From Candidatus Leucobacter sulfamidivorax (GTDB taxonomy: Bacteria; Actinomycetota; Actinomycetes; Actinomycetales; Microbacteriaceae): a stretch of DNA of 64,000 nucleotides. Positions 45,873 to 54,244 of this stretch are shown piece by piece (the first letter of the stretch is position 1; each line of letters starts with the position of its first letter). The stretch is taken from contig QZLF01000001.1 in the NCBI GenBank assembly GCA_016771945.1, forward strand, positions 186,001 through 250,000, written 5' to 3'. Both the position numbers and the translations under genes were made by a program. The notes below the pieces were generated by a model. It saw only the letters and a program-made list of their open reading frames with translations. It was not told the DNA's origin and made no database searches.

Positions 45873-46403
45873 ATGTCCATTCCCGCCGCCCCCGAGGGCT
45901 ACGCCACCGTCAACCCGTTCATCATCACCCTGAACGCCGAGGAGGAGATGCGCTTCGTCGTGGAGGTCTTCGACGGCGTCGAACGCCCCGAGGCCCGCAC
46001 CGTCGACGAGGACGGGCTGCTCTTCCAGGGCGAGGTGGCCGTCGGCACCACCACGATCATGTTCGCGGAACGCAAGCCCGACTGGCCGTTCACTCCGAGT
46101 CTGCTGCAGGTCTACGTGCACGACATCGAGGCGACGCTCGAACGGGCGCTCTCGCGCGGCGCAGAGCTCATCACCAGGCCGACCGACTTCTTCGGCACGC
46201 GGTTCGTCCGCATCAAGGATCCGGGCTCGAACATGTGGTGGATCTGGCAGCACGGCGAGATGGACTGGGACGAGAAGGCGAACGCCGACGCGTGGGACGG
46301 GGATGCGCCGGCCGAGAGCTGGGGCGCCATGTCGCCCGATCTGGCGTACATCCGCAACACGATCGTCGAGGCGCTGCCGAAGCTGAAGGACCCGCTCGCC
46401 TGA
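45873..46403 (+). CDS. VOC-family glyoxalase-like protein
   Basis: 176 residues. A VOC module of the PhnB/glyoxalase type (FIITLNAEEEMRFVVEVFDG ... DPGSNMWWIWQH) with a ~45-residue acidic C-terminal extension. AGAAGGAG precedes the ATG. Regulated possibly by the preceding AraC-like protein. Substrate unknown. Confidence 0.85.
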   Translation: MSIPAAPEGYATVNPFIITLNAEEEMRFVVEVFDGVERPEARTVDEDGLLFQGEVAVGTTTIMFAERKPDWPFTPSLLQVYVHDIEATLERALSRGAELITRPTDFFGTRFVRIKDPGSNMWWIWQHGEMDWDEKANADAWDGDAPAESWGAMSPDLAYIRNTIVEALPKLKDPLA

Positions 46404-46423
46404 GTCTGCGGCAGACTGGACCC

Positions 46424-46834
46424 ATGGGAACCACGAACTATACGGACACCTTCATCCAGGTCGCCGAGGACTGCCCCGTCCTGGCCGCCGAGGAGCCGCC
46501 GGTCCGGGGCGAGGCACCCACTGTCGCGGCCCTGCACTACGGGCTCATCGCCGAGCGGCCCTACGAGCTCACGAGCGACGACGTGCTGTTCGAGGTCTAC
46601 GCCGTGCGCAACGCGGTTCCGGCCGAGGCGAGGGAGGAGGCGCGCGCGGCGTTCTTCGCCAAGAGCCAGCCCTGCCTCCGCGCCTCCCCGCTCGGCAAGC
46701 GGTACGGCTGGGGCATCCACCACGACGGTCAGAGCAGGGTGGCGCTGGTCCCGCTCGAATCCGATTGGTACTGGGCCCTTGCGGCGGACCCCTCCCTCAA
46801 GCAGCTGCGGGCGATGCGATCCAAGCGCGGCTGA
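46424..46834 (+). CDS. DUF6157-like conserved hypothetical protein
   Basis: 136 residues. Begins TTNYTDTFIQVAEDCP and ends in a WGIHHD ... LVPLESDWYWAL region, consistent with the DUF6157 family. No transmembrane segments or recognisable active site. CAGACT lies 6 nt before the start, possibly a leaderless -10. It follows the VOC gene by 20 nt. Confidence 0.75.
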   Translation: MGTTNYTDTFIQVAEDCPVLAAEEPPVRGEAPTVAALHYGLIAERPYELTSDDVLFEVYAVRNAVPAEAREEARAAFFAKSQPCLRASPLGKRYGWGIHHDGQSRVALVPLESDWYWALAADPSLKQLRAMRSKRG

Positions 46835-46841
46835 GGCGACG

Positions 46842-47465
46842 CTAGTGCTCGTCGAGCCCTCGGGGCCACCCCTCGGACACCGAGCGCCGGGCTGACCCGG
46901 GATCATCGCCGGCGCCGGCGTAGAGGCGCACCAGCCCCGAGCGCATGACCGGCTCGACCGCCTCGAACGGCATCACCCCGGTCACGAACAGCATGCAGGC
47001 CCCGTGGCCGAACATCCAGATCTCATTGGCGAGGAGCACCGGATCGGCCTCCGCGGCGAAGCGCCGCGCGTCGATGCAGCGCTGCACCGCCCTCACCAGC
47101 CGGCCGAGCGTCGTATCGGCCGCGCGTTCGTCGGGAAGCGGAAGAGAGCCGTCGAACATGAGCGCGTAGAGCTCGGGGATCCGCCGCGCCGAGGCGGCGT
47201 AGGCGGCGCCGGTGGCCGCGAGGTCCGCAACGGGATCCTCGCTGTCGGCGAGCGCGGCCAGCCCCTGGGCGAGGCGCGTGAACCCCTCCTGCCGCACTGC
47301 GCCGAGGAGTCCCGGCATGCCGTCGAAGTAGGTGTAGACGGCCATCGTCGACAACCCGGTTCCGTCGACCAGTCTGCGCAGGCTGACGGTCTCCCGGCGG
47401 GCCAGCATGGCGGCCGCGCGCTCGATGAGCAGCTCGCGGATCTCAGGACGGGAGGGACGGACCAC
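46842..47465 (-). CDS. TetR-family regulator (WHG-type C-terminus)
   Basis: 207 residues. HTH: SLRRLVDGTGLSTMAVYTYF (about 28-47), then a helical domain with a WMFGHGAC block resembling the TetR_C_33/WHG group. It is divergent from a RidA-like gene, with a duplicated ATAGC-type site between them. Confidence 0.88.
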   Translation of the reverse strand: MVRPSRPEIRELLIERAAAMLARRETVSLRRLVDGTGLSTMAVYTYFDGMPGLLGAVRQEGFTRLAQGLAALADSEDPVADLAATGAAYAASARRIPELYALMFDGSLPLPDERAADTTLGRLVRAVQRCIDARRFAAEADPVLLANEIWMFGHGACMLFVTGVMPFEAVEPVMRSGLVRLYAGAGDDPGSARRSVSEGWPRGLDEH

Positions 47466-47476
47466 TTGACCATTCT

Positions 47477-47505
47477 ATAGCGGTGTTATTTAATAGCAGT
47501 GTTAT
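47477..47505. promoter_or_regulatory. Direct repeat ATAGC[G/A]GTGTTAT x2, candidate TetR operator
   Basis: Two 13-nt copies at 47477-47489 and 47493-47505 are spaced 16 nt start to start, each imperfectly palindromic (ATAGC...GTTAT). They fill the space between the TetR start and the RidA Shine-Dalgarno, so they should control both genes. Confidence 0.6.
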
Positions 47506-47523
47506 CGAATGAAGGAGGATGCC

Positions 47524-47931
47524 ATGTCCGTTCAACTGCTCAACCCGCCCGCTCTGCCCCAGCCGGAGGTGTACGCGCAGCTCTCGATCGCCGAGGGCTC
47601 GCGTCTCGTGTTCGTCTCGGGCCAGGTCGCCCGCGACGCCGCGGGCGCACCCGTCGGCGGCGGAGACCTCGCCGCTCAGGCGGAGCAGGCCTACGCCAAC
47701 GTCCACGCCGCGGTGACCGCCGCCGGCGGCTCCTTCGCGGACATCGCGAAGCTCACGGTCTACCTCGTCGACTGGGAGCCGGGCAAGATGGCCCAGCTCG
47801 CCGAGGGCGCCGTGCGGGCGGCGCAGCGACTCGGCTTCGACCTCGTGCGGCCGATCACCCTGATCGGCGTCGCCGCGCTCGGCGAGCCGGACATGCTGAT
47901 CGAGGTCGAGGCCGTCGCGGTTCTGTCCTGA
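47524..47931 (+). CDS. RidA (YjgF/YER057c)-family protein
   Basis: 135 residues. Family blocks: FVSGQVARDAAG, QAEQAYANVHAAVTAAGGSF, KLTVYLVDW and IEVEAVAVL. RidA proteins deaminate reactive enamine/imine intermediates; the catalytic Arg of the classic enzyme (RPITLIG here) appears present. AAGGAGG lies 7 nt before ATG 47524, so the longer frame from 47509 is rejected. Confidence 0.9.
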   Translation: MSVQLLNPPALPQPEVYAQLSIAEGSRLVFVSGQVARDAAGAPVGGGDLAAQAEQAYANVHAAVTAAGGSFADIAKLTVYLVDWEPGKMAQLAEGAVRAAQRLGFDLVRPITLIGVAALGEPDMLIEVEAVAVLS

Positions 47932-47955
47932 CCGGGTGCTCGCACCGCGATGCCG

Positions 47956-48396
47956 CTACGCACCGATGCTTTGCGCGAGCCCGAGGAGGATGCCCTCGGG
48001 TCCGCGGATGTAGCAGAGCCGGTACACGTTCTCGTACTGCACCACTTCGCTGCTCACGAGCTGCGCGCCGTGCGTGCGAAGCCGGATGAGCGTCTCGTCG
48101 ATGTCATCCACCTCGAACATGACCCGCAGATAGCCCAGGGAGTTCACGGGCGCAGCGCGGTGGTCGGCGACCACCGCCGGCTCGAGGAAGCGTGAGAGCT
48201 CGAGGCGCCCGCGTCCGTCCGGCGTGCGCATCATGGCGATCTCCACGCGCTGATCGCCGAGACCGGTGACGCGTCCGGCCCACTCGTCTTCCGCCATGGC
48301 CCGGCCTTCGAGTTCGAGCCCCAGTTCGCGGAAGAACTCGATCGCCGCCGACAGGTCCTCGACGACGATGCCGACGTTGTCCATTCGGATGGTCAT
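47956..48396 (-). CDS. VOC-family protein in ArsR operon
   Basis: 146-residue single VOC module (NVGIVVEDLSAAIEFFRELG; NVYRLCYIRGPEGILLGLAQ) with an Glu-bearing terminal strand. It is 4 nt downstream of an AHSA1 gene and co-directional with it and with an ArsR regulator. Substrate unknown. Confidence 0.87.
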   Translation of the reverse strand: MTIRMDNVGIVVEDLSAAIEFFRELGLELEGRAMAEDEWAGRVTGLGDQRVEIAMMRTPDGRGRLELSRFLEPAVVADHRAAPVNSLGYLRVMFEVDDIDETLIRLRTHGAQLVSSEVVQYENVYRLCYIRGPEGILLGLAQSIGA

Positions 48397-48400
48397 GAGC

Positions 48401-48877
48401 TCAGCCCAGCGCCTCACCGGCGAGATGCCGGCCGAAGTTCGTGAGCGCCTCGTCCCAGCCGTCGTAGACGAAGCCGTCGCCGGGCTCGCCCGCCCACCCG
48501 CGCAGGTGGAACACGAGCTCGGTGCGCTCGCCCCGGGGGATGAGGGTGAGCGTGATGACCGGTGCGTCGTCGACGGGCGCATCGGGCTCGCCCCAGGTGA
48601 AGACGAGCCGTTCGACGGGCTCCACTTCGAGGTACTCGCCGCCGGTCGGATACTCCTCACCGGTCTCGTCGTTCGTCATCGTGTAGCGGTACCGGCCGCC
48701 TACGCGGACGTCGCAGGACACGCTGTCGGTGGACACCCCGAAGGGATGCAGCCACTGCGCCAGCTCGGTCTCCTCGGTCCAGGCCCGCCACACGAGCTCG
48801 CGCGGCGCGTCGAAGACGCGGGTGATGGAGAATTCGGGGGCGTCGGCGGCCGACGCGTCTGTCGCGTTCATGTTCAT
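48401..48877 (-). CDS. SRPBCC/AHSA1-domain protein
   Basis: 158 residues with the AHSA1-like pattern VFDAPRELVWRAWTEETELAQWLHPFG ... RYRYTM ... FTWGEP. These proteins bind hydrophobic ligands and are often encoded with ArsR regulators. ATG 48877 overlaps the ArsR stop and has GGAG 8 nt upstream; the longer frame is rejected. Confidence 0.9.
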   Translation of the reverse strand: MNMNATDASAADAPEFSITRVFDAPRELVWRAWTEETELAQWLHPFGVSTDSVSCDVRVGGRYRYTMTNDETGEEYPTGGEYLEVEPVERLVFTWGEPDAPVDDAPVITLTLIPRGERTELVFHLRGWAGEPGDGFVYDGWDEALTNFGRHLAGEALG

Positions 48878-49236
48878 GTTCTCGGCTCCTCGGGTCGATC
48901 GGCGGTCGATCGGGTCTTCATGGTCTGGAGATGCGCATCGAGGGCGTCGAGGCGCAGGTTCCACTCGCGGCGCTGCTCCTCCACCCAGGCCGACGCCCGA
49001 TCGAGCGGCTCGGCCTGCATCGAGAGGGTCCGCCACTGGGCCTGGGCGGTCCGGGTGACGAGCCCCGCGCGCTCCAGCACCTTCAGATGCTGGGAGATCG
49101 CCGGGGCGCTGACCGTGAACGGCGCAGCCACCTCGCCGACGGTCGCCGGTCCCTGCGCCAGCCTCGAGAGGATCTCGCGGCGCGTCGGGTCGGCGAGTGC
49201 GGCGAACACGAGGCTCAGGGGATCCGATGCGGTCAT
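48874..49236 (-). CDS. ArsR-family transcriptional regulator
   Basis: 120 residues. Winged helix: LADPTRREILSRLAQGPATVGEVAAPFTVSAPAISQHLKVLERAGLV. It lacks the Cys metal box of classical ArsR/SmtB proteins, so it probably does not sense metals. It begins a three-gene operon (ArsR-AHSA1-VOC), a common arrangement. The AT-rich gap 49237-49334 upstream is likely its promoter. Confidence 0.93.
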   Translation of the reverse strand: MTASDPLSLVFAALADPTRREILSRLAQGPATVGEVAAPFTVSAPAISQHLKVLERAGLVTRTAQAQWRTLSMQAEPLDRASAWVEEQRREWNLRLDALDAHLQTMKTRSTADRPEEPRT

Positions 49237-49334
49237 TTCGATAAATCCTTAATTAATCTATTTCTTAAAAAACGCACGGATCGGATGGGATGTCAATGCC
49301 TGCGCGCGCTGAGCGTCCGCCGACGATCCTCGGA

Positions 49335-50012
49335 TCAGCGAGGAGGATTCAGAGCGCTCTTGAGAGACTGCAGGTGAGCACGGCTGGAACCGGCCGCGGT
49401 CTCTGCATCGCGCGCGATGATGGCCTCCGCTAATTCCTGATGCGTGGCGTGATCGGCATCGCTGCCGTAGGCCTTCCGGATTCGGAGCATGTCGATCATC
49501 GCCCCGCGAAGACGCGGGGTGAAGGTGTCGAACAGCTCGAGCAGGATCGGGTTGTGCGCCGCGGCGACGACGGCGCGGTGGAATGCGGTGTCGGTATCGA
49601 CATGGCTCTCGAGCTCGGAGCGATGCTCGGCCCGCTTCCCCAGAGCCTGGCGGATGGCGCGAATGTCGGCGGGCGTGCGACGCTCGGCGGCGAGGGCTGC
49701 CGCCTCGCACTCGATCGCGGCACGGGCCTCGATCACCGCCACGATATCGGTGCGGCGGAGCACCGTATCCCAATCCTCCGGAGCATCGAGCGCGGTGACG
49801 AACACGCCTGCGCCCTGACGCGTTGCGAGCACACCGCGCCCGGAGAGCTGACGGATCGCCTCGCGCACGGTGGAGCGGCCGACGCCGAGCTGAGGAGCGA
49901 GGGTCGTCTCGCCCGGCAGCTTCGCACCGAGGGTCCACTCCCCCGACCGGATGCGGTCGAGCAGTACCTCGGCGGCCTGATCCGCGAGCGGAGTTCGCCT
50001 CACCTGTGCCAT
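49335..50012 (-). CDS. FadR/GntR-family regulator
   Basis: 225 residues. GntR HTH (TLAPQLGVGRSTVREAIRQLSGRG) and an FCD-type helical ligand domain (DTDTAFHRAVVAAAHN, with D and H metal ligands). It is divergent from the leuA leader and could respond to a branched-chain pathway metabolite; no operator is certain. Confidence 0.9.
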   Translation of the reverse strand: MAQVRRTPLADQAAEVLLDRIRSGEWTLGAKLPGETTLAPQLGVGRSTVREAIRQLSGRGVLATRQGAGVFVTALDAPEDWDTVLRRTDIVAVIEARAAIECEAAALAAERRTPADIRAIRQALGKRAEHRSELESHVDTDTAFHRAVVAAAHNPILLELFDTFTPRLRGAMIDMLRIRKAYGSDADHATHQELAEAIIARDAETAAGSSRAHLQSLKSALNPPR

Positions 50013-50052
50013 GGACTCATTCTAGCTTCTCTACTTGTCTGAGGAGTTGTGC

Positions 50053-50155
50053 TAGAGTATTGCCATGTTCTCGACCGAGTTCCTTCTCCTTCATCGCCAC
50101 GGCGGGGCCTGACCAAGACCGGCTCCCCGACGTGGAGCCGAAAGCCGTGCCGGTC
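50053..50155 (+). promoter_or_regulatory. leuA leader: promoter element and attenuator-like structure
   Basis: TAGAGT (50053-50058) is 6 nt before the leader peptide ATG. After the peptide, stem GACCGGC/GCCGGTC (50117-50123 / 50149-50155) competes with the inner hairpin GGCTCC/GGAGCC (50121-50126 / 50134-50139), since both use GGC at 50121-50123. This matches the known actinobacterial leuA ribosome-mediated attenuation scheme in outline. Confidence 0.65.
50065..50112 (+). CDS. leuA leader peptide (15 residues, three consecutive Leu)
   Basis: The peptide MFSTEFLLLHRHGGA has Leu codons CTT-CTC-CTT in a row followed by CAT-CGC-CAC. Stalling at these codons when leucyl-tRNA is scarce would shift the downstream stem choice. 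It ends in TGA 72 nt before leuA. It is too short to be an enzyme; the position and composition support a sensor role. Confidence 0.7.
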   Translation: MFSTEFLLLHRHGGA

Positions 50156-50184
50156 GTCTGAATCCGGATGAAGGAACCCCTCCA

Positions 50185-51966
50185 ATGACCGCCACTGCTT
50201 TCCCCCGCATCTCGACGCCTGCCGGCTCCGCGCCCGACCAGGCGCCCTTCTGGAATCGACAGCGTCGGTCGCAGATGCCCTCGCACCGCTATTCCGATGT
50301 GTACTCGCGGGTCGAGGTGCCGCTGACCGAGCGCGACTGGCCGACCACGCGCCTCACCGCTGCCCCGTTGTGGGTGCCGGTGGATCTGCGCGACGGCAAC
50401 CAGGCGCTCGCCGAGCCGATGGACCCCGCCCGCAAACGCCGCTTCTTCGAACTGATGGTCGCGATGGGCTACAAGGAGATCGAGGTCGGTTACCCTTCCG
50501 CATCGCAGACCGACTACGATTTCGTGCGCCTCGTCGCGGAGACCGGCATCGCCCCCGACGACGTGACGATCGTCGTCTTCACCCCGGCGCGACGCGACCT
50601 CATCGAGCGGACGGTCGACTCGATCCAGGGGATCCGAAATGAAGTCGTGATCCACATGTACACCGCCACCGCTCCTGTCTGGCGCGATGCGGTGCTCGGT
50701 CGCTCGCCGGCCGGCCTGAAGGAGCTCATCCTCGGCGGAGGCCGCGACGTGCTGGAGTTCGCGGGGGACATGCCGAACGTGCGGTTCCAGTTCTCGCCCG
50801 AGGTGTTCAATCTCACCGAGCCCGGCTATGCGCTCGAAGTCTGCGACGCCATGACCGAGTTGTGGGACGCGCGACCCGAGCGCCCCGTGATCCTCAACCT
50901 GCCCGCGACGGTCGAGGTCGCCACGCCGAACGTCTACGCCGATCAGATCGAGTACATGCACAAGAACCTCGTCCGTCGCGACGGCGTGATCCTGTCGGTG
51001 CATCCGCACAACGACCGCGGCACCGGCATCGCGTGCGCCGAGCTCGCCGTGCTCGCCGGAGCCCAGCGCGTGGAGGGCTGCATCTTCGGCAACGGGGAGC
51101 GCACCGGAAACGTCGACATCGCGACCCTGGCGCTGAACCTGCACGCGCAGGGCATCGACCCGATGATCGACTTCAGCGACATCGACGAGATACGCCGCAC
51201 GGTCGAGCACTGCAATCGGATCGAGGTGCATCCGAGGCACCCCTATGTCGGCGACCTCGTCCATACCGCGTTCAGCGGCACGCACCAGGACGCGATCAAG
51301 AAGGGCTTCGCCGAGCACCGCGAGCGCGCCGCGGCCGAGGGCCGGGCTGAGAACCGCATCGCCTGGCGGGTGCCCTATCTGCCGATCGACCCGGCCGACA
51401 TCGGTCGCGGCTACGACGCCGTGATCCGCGTGAACTCCCAATCGGGCAAGGGCGGCATTGCCTATCTGCTCGAGACCGAGTACGGCATCGAGCTGCCTCG
51501 CCGCATGCAGATCAACCTCGCCCGGCACGTCCAGGCCCACACGGACCGAACCGGCAGCGAGGTCACCGCCGCCGAGCTGTGGGAGATCTTCGAGGGCGCC
51601 TATCTTCACGACGCAGCGAGCGGCATCGAACTGGTGGACTATCGGATCGCGGACGCCGGCGCCGTCACCAGGATCACGGTCCGAGCCGATGGCGTGGATC
51701 ACACTTCCGAGCACCGGGGGGTCGGCCCCGTGGAGGCGTTCGCCGCGGCACTCATCCCCCACGGCATCGCCCTCGAGGTTCTGTCACTGCATCAGACCTC
51801 GCTCCGGGCCGGCACCGACTCCGAGGCCCTGACCGTTCTGGAGTATCGGATCGGCGACGACGTCCGCTGGTCCGCGGGGCGGGACGAGTCGGTCCTCGCC
51901 GCGACGCTCAAGGCGGCGGCTCGCGCCGCTCGTCTCGACTATCGGCCGGCGATGCTGCCCGCGTGA
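50185..51966 (+). CDS. leuA: 2-isopropylmalate synthase
   Basis: 593 residues, the long actinobacterial form (LeuA type 2). Catalytic barrel with DLRDGNQAL near the N-terminus and the [11 protein letters not shown] metal-binding HxH region; C-terminal ~130 residues form the LeuA dimer/allosteric leucine-sensing domain. It condenses acetyl-CoA with 2-ketoisovalerate, first step of leucine synthesis. AAGGA precedes ATG 50185 by 9 nt. Confidence 0.97.
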   Translation: MTATAFPRISTPAGSAPDQAPFWNRQRRSQMPSHRYSDVYSRVEVPLTERDWPTTRLTAAPLWVPVDLRDGNQALAEPMDPARKRRFFELMVAMGYKEIEVGYPSASQTDYDFVRLVAETGIAPDDVTIVVFTPARRDLIERTVDSIQGIRNEVVIHMYTATAPVWRDAVLGRSPAGLKELILGGGRDVLEFAGDMPNVRFQFSPEVFNLTEPGYALEVCDAMTELWDARPERPVILNLPATVEVATPNVYADQIEYMHKNLVRRDGVILSVHPHNDRGTGIACAELAVLAGAQRVEGCIFGNGERTGNVDIATLALNLHAQGIDPMIDFSDIDEIRRTVEHCNRIEVHPRHPYVGDLVHTAFSGTHQDAIKKGFAEHRERAAAEGRAENRIAWRVPYLPIDPADIGRGYDAVIRVNSQSGKGGIAYLLETEYGIELPRRMQINLARHVQAHTDRTGSEVTAAELWEIFEGAYLHDAASGIELVDYRIADAGAVTRITVRADGVDHTSEHRGVGPVEAFAAALIPHGIALEVLSLHQTSLRAGTDSEALTVLEYRIGDDVRWSAGRDESVLAATLKAAARAARLDYRPAMLPA

Positions 51967-52006
51967 GCGTGCTCGCGCGCCTTCCTCGACGACATCCACG
52001 CCATCA

Positions 52007-52585
52007 TCAAGAACCCGCTACTTCAAGGAGGGCGGCAGGCGTCCAGGCCGGCCAGCTCGGGGAGCCGATGAGGGTGCCCCGCTCGAACGAGGCACAGAGA
52101 CGGAACGGAGTGCCCGCACGGCTGTTATCGAGCACTTCCGCCACATCCGCGATCCGGATTGCCTCGGCGATATGGTCCCACAGGCGCTCATGGCGATCAC
52201 GGATCTTCTGCTCCGGCACGGAGTGCCCGCCGCGGCGCACGCGTTCGAGGACGCGCTGCACCGCGAGTTCGACGGGAACGACGATCACGTGCAGGTGCAC
52301 GAGGTAGCCCGCTTCCACGGCGTCTTCGACGAGCTGAACCTTGCTCCGGTGCGAGAACACGGTCTCAGAGATGAAGGAATCTCCCGTGCTGACCCGCTCC
52401 CGGCGCCGAGCTTCGGCGATCCGCGCCGCCTCGTAGGCATGCTCGGCTTGGGCGTCCGGCCACCGTTCGGCGGCGATCTCGTCGGCATTGATGAACGGAA
52501 GACCGGTCACCGGCATGAGAACATCGTGGACGTAACTGGACTTTCCGGCACCGTTCGGCCCGGCGAGCAGATGCAGCAGCGGCAT
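52007..52585 (-). CDS. Zeta-toxin-like P-loop kinase
   Basis: 192 residues: Walker A AGPNGAGKSS (8-17), INADEIAAERWP with the catalytic Asp, RRERVSTGDSFISETVFSH, and a later RRGGHSVPEQKI lid region. These are zeta-toxin/UDP-GlcNAc kinase family features. Its ATG overlaps the antitoxin stop by one base (TGATG), so they form a toxin-antitoxin pair. It stands beside the prophage att site and may be a stabilising cargo. Confidence 0.88.
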   Translation of the reverse strand: MPLLHLLAGPNGAGKSSYVHDVLMPVTGLPFINADEIAAERWPDAQAEHAYEAARIAEARRRERVSTGDSFISETVFSHRSKVQLVEDAVEAGYLVHLHVIVVPVELAVQRVLERVRRGGHSVPEQKIRDRHERLWDHIAEAIRIADVAEVLDNSRAGTPFRLCASFERGTLIGSPSWPAWTPAALLEVAGS

Positions 52586-52944
52586 CAGTCGCGAGCCGGA
52601 TGGACGATCAGCTTGCCGTCGTCCTCGACCTCGGAGTACGACTCGCCCGCAGCTGCGAACCGTGCTGCGTAGTTCAGCTCGCCCCGCAGCGCCACCATGC
52701 GTTCGGCCCATTCCTCGCGAACGATGGCCTGCTCCTGCTCACCGAGTTCATCATAGGATCCCGCACCGGCAAGCACACTGGCGATCTGCCGGTGATTCAC
52801 CGCCGGCGACATCTCCAGCTCCCGCCCGATCCGCGCCCAGTGCGCGATCTGCTGCGGCACTGTGCGCGACGTGACGAGCGTCGCCGCGAGTGCGGACTCG
52901 TACACGTCTGCGGGAAGCCGGGTCGGCTGGCTCGTCCTCGTCAT
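52585..52944 (-). CDS. ParD-like antitoxin
   Basis: 119 residues. N-terminal RLPADVYESALAATLVTSRTVPQQIAHWARIGRELEMSP matches the ParD-like ribbon-helix-helix antitoxin family; the acidic C-terminal tail should neutralise the toxin. ATG 52944 is used; the longer frame crosses the tRNA fragment. A 15-nt palindrome just upstream is the likely autoregulatory operator. Confidence 0.8.
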   Translation of the reverse strand: MTRTSQPTRLPADVYESALAATLVTSRTVPQQIAHWARIGRELEMSPAVNHRQIASVLAGAGSYDELGEQEQAIVREEWAERMVALRGELNYAARFAAAGESYSEVEDDGKLIVHPARD

Positions 52945-52953
52945 GACACGATT

Positions 52954-52968
52954 GTAGCACCGTGCTAC
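52954..52968. promoter_or_regulatory. 15-bp palindrome upstream of the antitoxin
   Basis: GTAGCAC-C-GTGCTAC begins 9 nt upstream of the antitoxin ATG. Toxin-antitoxin operons are usually autorepressed by the antitoxin at such repeats. Confidence 0.6.
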
Positions 52969-53037
52969 TGCCTGGCGCATGGCAGGGTGCGTGCTCGTGC
53001 CGCCTGCGCTCTCGCAAGTCCGATTCTCGCGACGCAG

Positions 53038-53082
53038 CACAGATGCGAAAACCCCGGGCAAGCCGGGGTTTTCGCATCTGTG
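53038..53082. terminator. Perfect 20-bp stem-loop after tRNA fragment
   Basis: Arms 53038-53057 and 53063-53082 are exactly complementary with a GCAAG loop and A/T-rich ends (GCGAAAACCCC / GGGGTTTTCGC). It abuts the tRNA 3' end and is the natural terminator of the original tRNA-Ala gene on the minus strand. Confidence 0.75.
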
Positions 53083-53122
53083 GATCCTGGGAGAATCGAA
53101 CTCCCGACATCCTGCTTGCAAA
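53081..53122 (-). tRNA. 3' fragment of tRNA-Ala(TGC), prophage attachment site (att)
   Basis: Only the 3' half remains: anticodon loop TTTGCAA, stem side GCAGG, variable bases ATGTC, T-arm GGGAG-TTCGATT-CTCCC, acceptor side AGGATCC and discriminator A. The matching 5' strand CCTGC is missing; sequence beyond 53122 is unrelated. This is the duplicate 3' end left by integration; the complete gene should be at the other end of the prophage. Confidence 0.75.
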
Positions 53123-53162
53123 CCCGCCACTTGGCAGAGGTCATCCCCCTCCGGGGTGCAGC

Positions 53163-53339
53163 ATGAGCGCGCGTAAGTGCGTCGAGATCGTTTGCGACAA
53201 CTGCTCGACGGTCAACGACGATGACTGGAGCCTGACCGCGACCGACGCGCGGCGGCTCTCACGAGCGAGCGGGTGGCACGTCGGTCTACCGGGTGGGCGC
53301 GACATCTGCGAGGAGTGCTGGGAAGACGGCGCACGGTGA
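53163..53339 (+). CDS. Small zinc-ribbon-like protein between att and integrase
   Basis: 58 residues with two CxxC pairs: VCDNCSTVNDDDW and ICEECWEDG, the pattern of a zinc ribbon. It ends in a TGA overlapping the integrase GTG (GTGA), so it is translated with the integrase. No RBS beyond GGGGTGCA. Function unknown; an excision or regulatory role is possible from position alone. Confidence 0.65.
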   Translation: MSARKCVEIVCDNCSTVNDDDWSLTATDARRLSRASGWHVGLPGGRDICEECWEDGAR

Positions 53340-54244
53340 GCGTGTCGGCGGCGGAGCGGGCGCGGTTCCGCTGGCACGCTGCGGAAATGAACAACGATGT
53401 TTTGCTTGCCTTCGCCACCTATCAACGATCCCGACGCCTCGCCCCGACAACGATCCGCAACCGTGCATGGCTGCTCCACGGCTTCACCGAGCGCACCGAG
53501 ATCCCGCTCCTGCGCGCCACCCTCCAGGATCTCCGCGAGCACCTCGGCCGCGACGGCGTAGAGGCCGGCACCGCCCGCACCGAGCGCGGCGCGTTCCAAG
53601 CGTTCTACCGGTTCTGCGTCGAAGACGGCTACCTGACCGACGATCCCTCGGCGAAGCTGCGGCCGGTGCGGATCCCGCGCGCCGAGCCGCGCCCGTTCGC
53701 CGCCTGGCAGATTGAAGCCATGCTCTCCACGGGCGCGAGGTTCAAGACTCAGGCCATGATCCTCCTCGGCTACTACCAAGGGTTCCGCGTCTCCCAGATC
53801 GCACGGGTCCGCGGAGACGACATCGACCGCGAGGCCATGACGATTCGCACGGTCGCGAAGGGCGGGAAGATCCGCTATCTGCCGCTCCGCGCCGAGATCG
53901 CCGAACTCTCGCTCCTCATGCCGCGCGTGGGCTGGTGGTTCCCCGCTCGCGACGGCAGCGACGCACCGATCAAGGGCGCAAGCGTGACCGATCTCATCAC
54001 CGCAGCGAAGCACCGCGCCGGCATCACAGACCCGCACCTCACCCCGCACTCGCTGCGCCACAGCTTCGGCTCCGAACTCGCCGACGCCGGCGTGGACATC
54101 CGCGTCGTTCAAGAGCTGATGCTGCACGAGCAGCTATCGAGCACACAGATCTACACCCGAGTGTCCCGACAGCGCAAAGCGGCCGGGATCGCCCAACTGC
54201 CGCCCGTGACGGCGCCGGCGCCGCCGGCACGGTGGGCGGCATGA
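53336..54244 (+). CDS. Tyrosine recombinase/integrase
   Basis: 302 residues. N-terminal SAM-like arm (LLAFATYQRSRRLAPTTIRN), catalytic domain with R in GYYQGFRVSQIARV, K-bearing AKGGKIRYLPL, HxxR in HSLRHSF, and the terminal LHEQLSSTQIYTRV with the Tyr nucleophile. It integrates the phage at the adjacent tRNA-Ala. GTG 53336 overlaps the previous stop; ATG 53388 is an alternative. Confidence 0.95.
   Translation: MSVSAAERARFRWHAAEMNNDVLLAFATYQRSRRLAPTTIRNRAWLLHGFTERTEIPLLRATLQDLREHLGRDGVEAGTARTERGAFQAFYRFCVEDGYLTDDPSAKLRPVRIPRAEPRPFAAWQIEAMLSTGARFKTQAMILLGYYQGFRVSQIARVRGDDIDREAMTIRTVAKGGKIRYLPLRAEIAELSLLMPRVGWWFPARDGSDAPIKGASVTDLITAAKHRAGITDPHLTPHSLRHSFGSELADAGVDIRVVQELMLHEQLSSTQIYTRVSRQRKAAGIAQLPPVTAPAPPARWAA

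Noticed and set aside
52981-53040. T-arm-like stretch (GCAAGTCCGATTCTCGC) upstream of the terminator
   Set aside because: The stem has a mismatch, and no acceptor or anticodon partner is present, so it is not supported as a tRNA.
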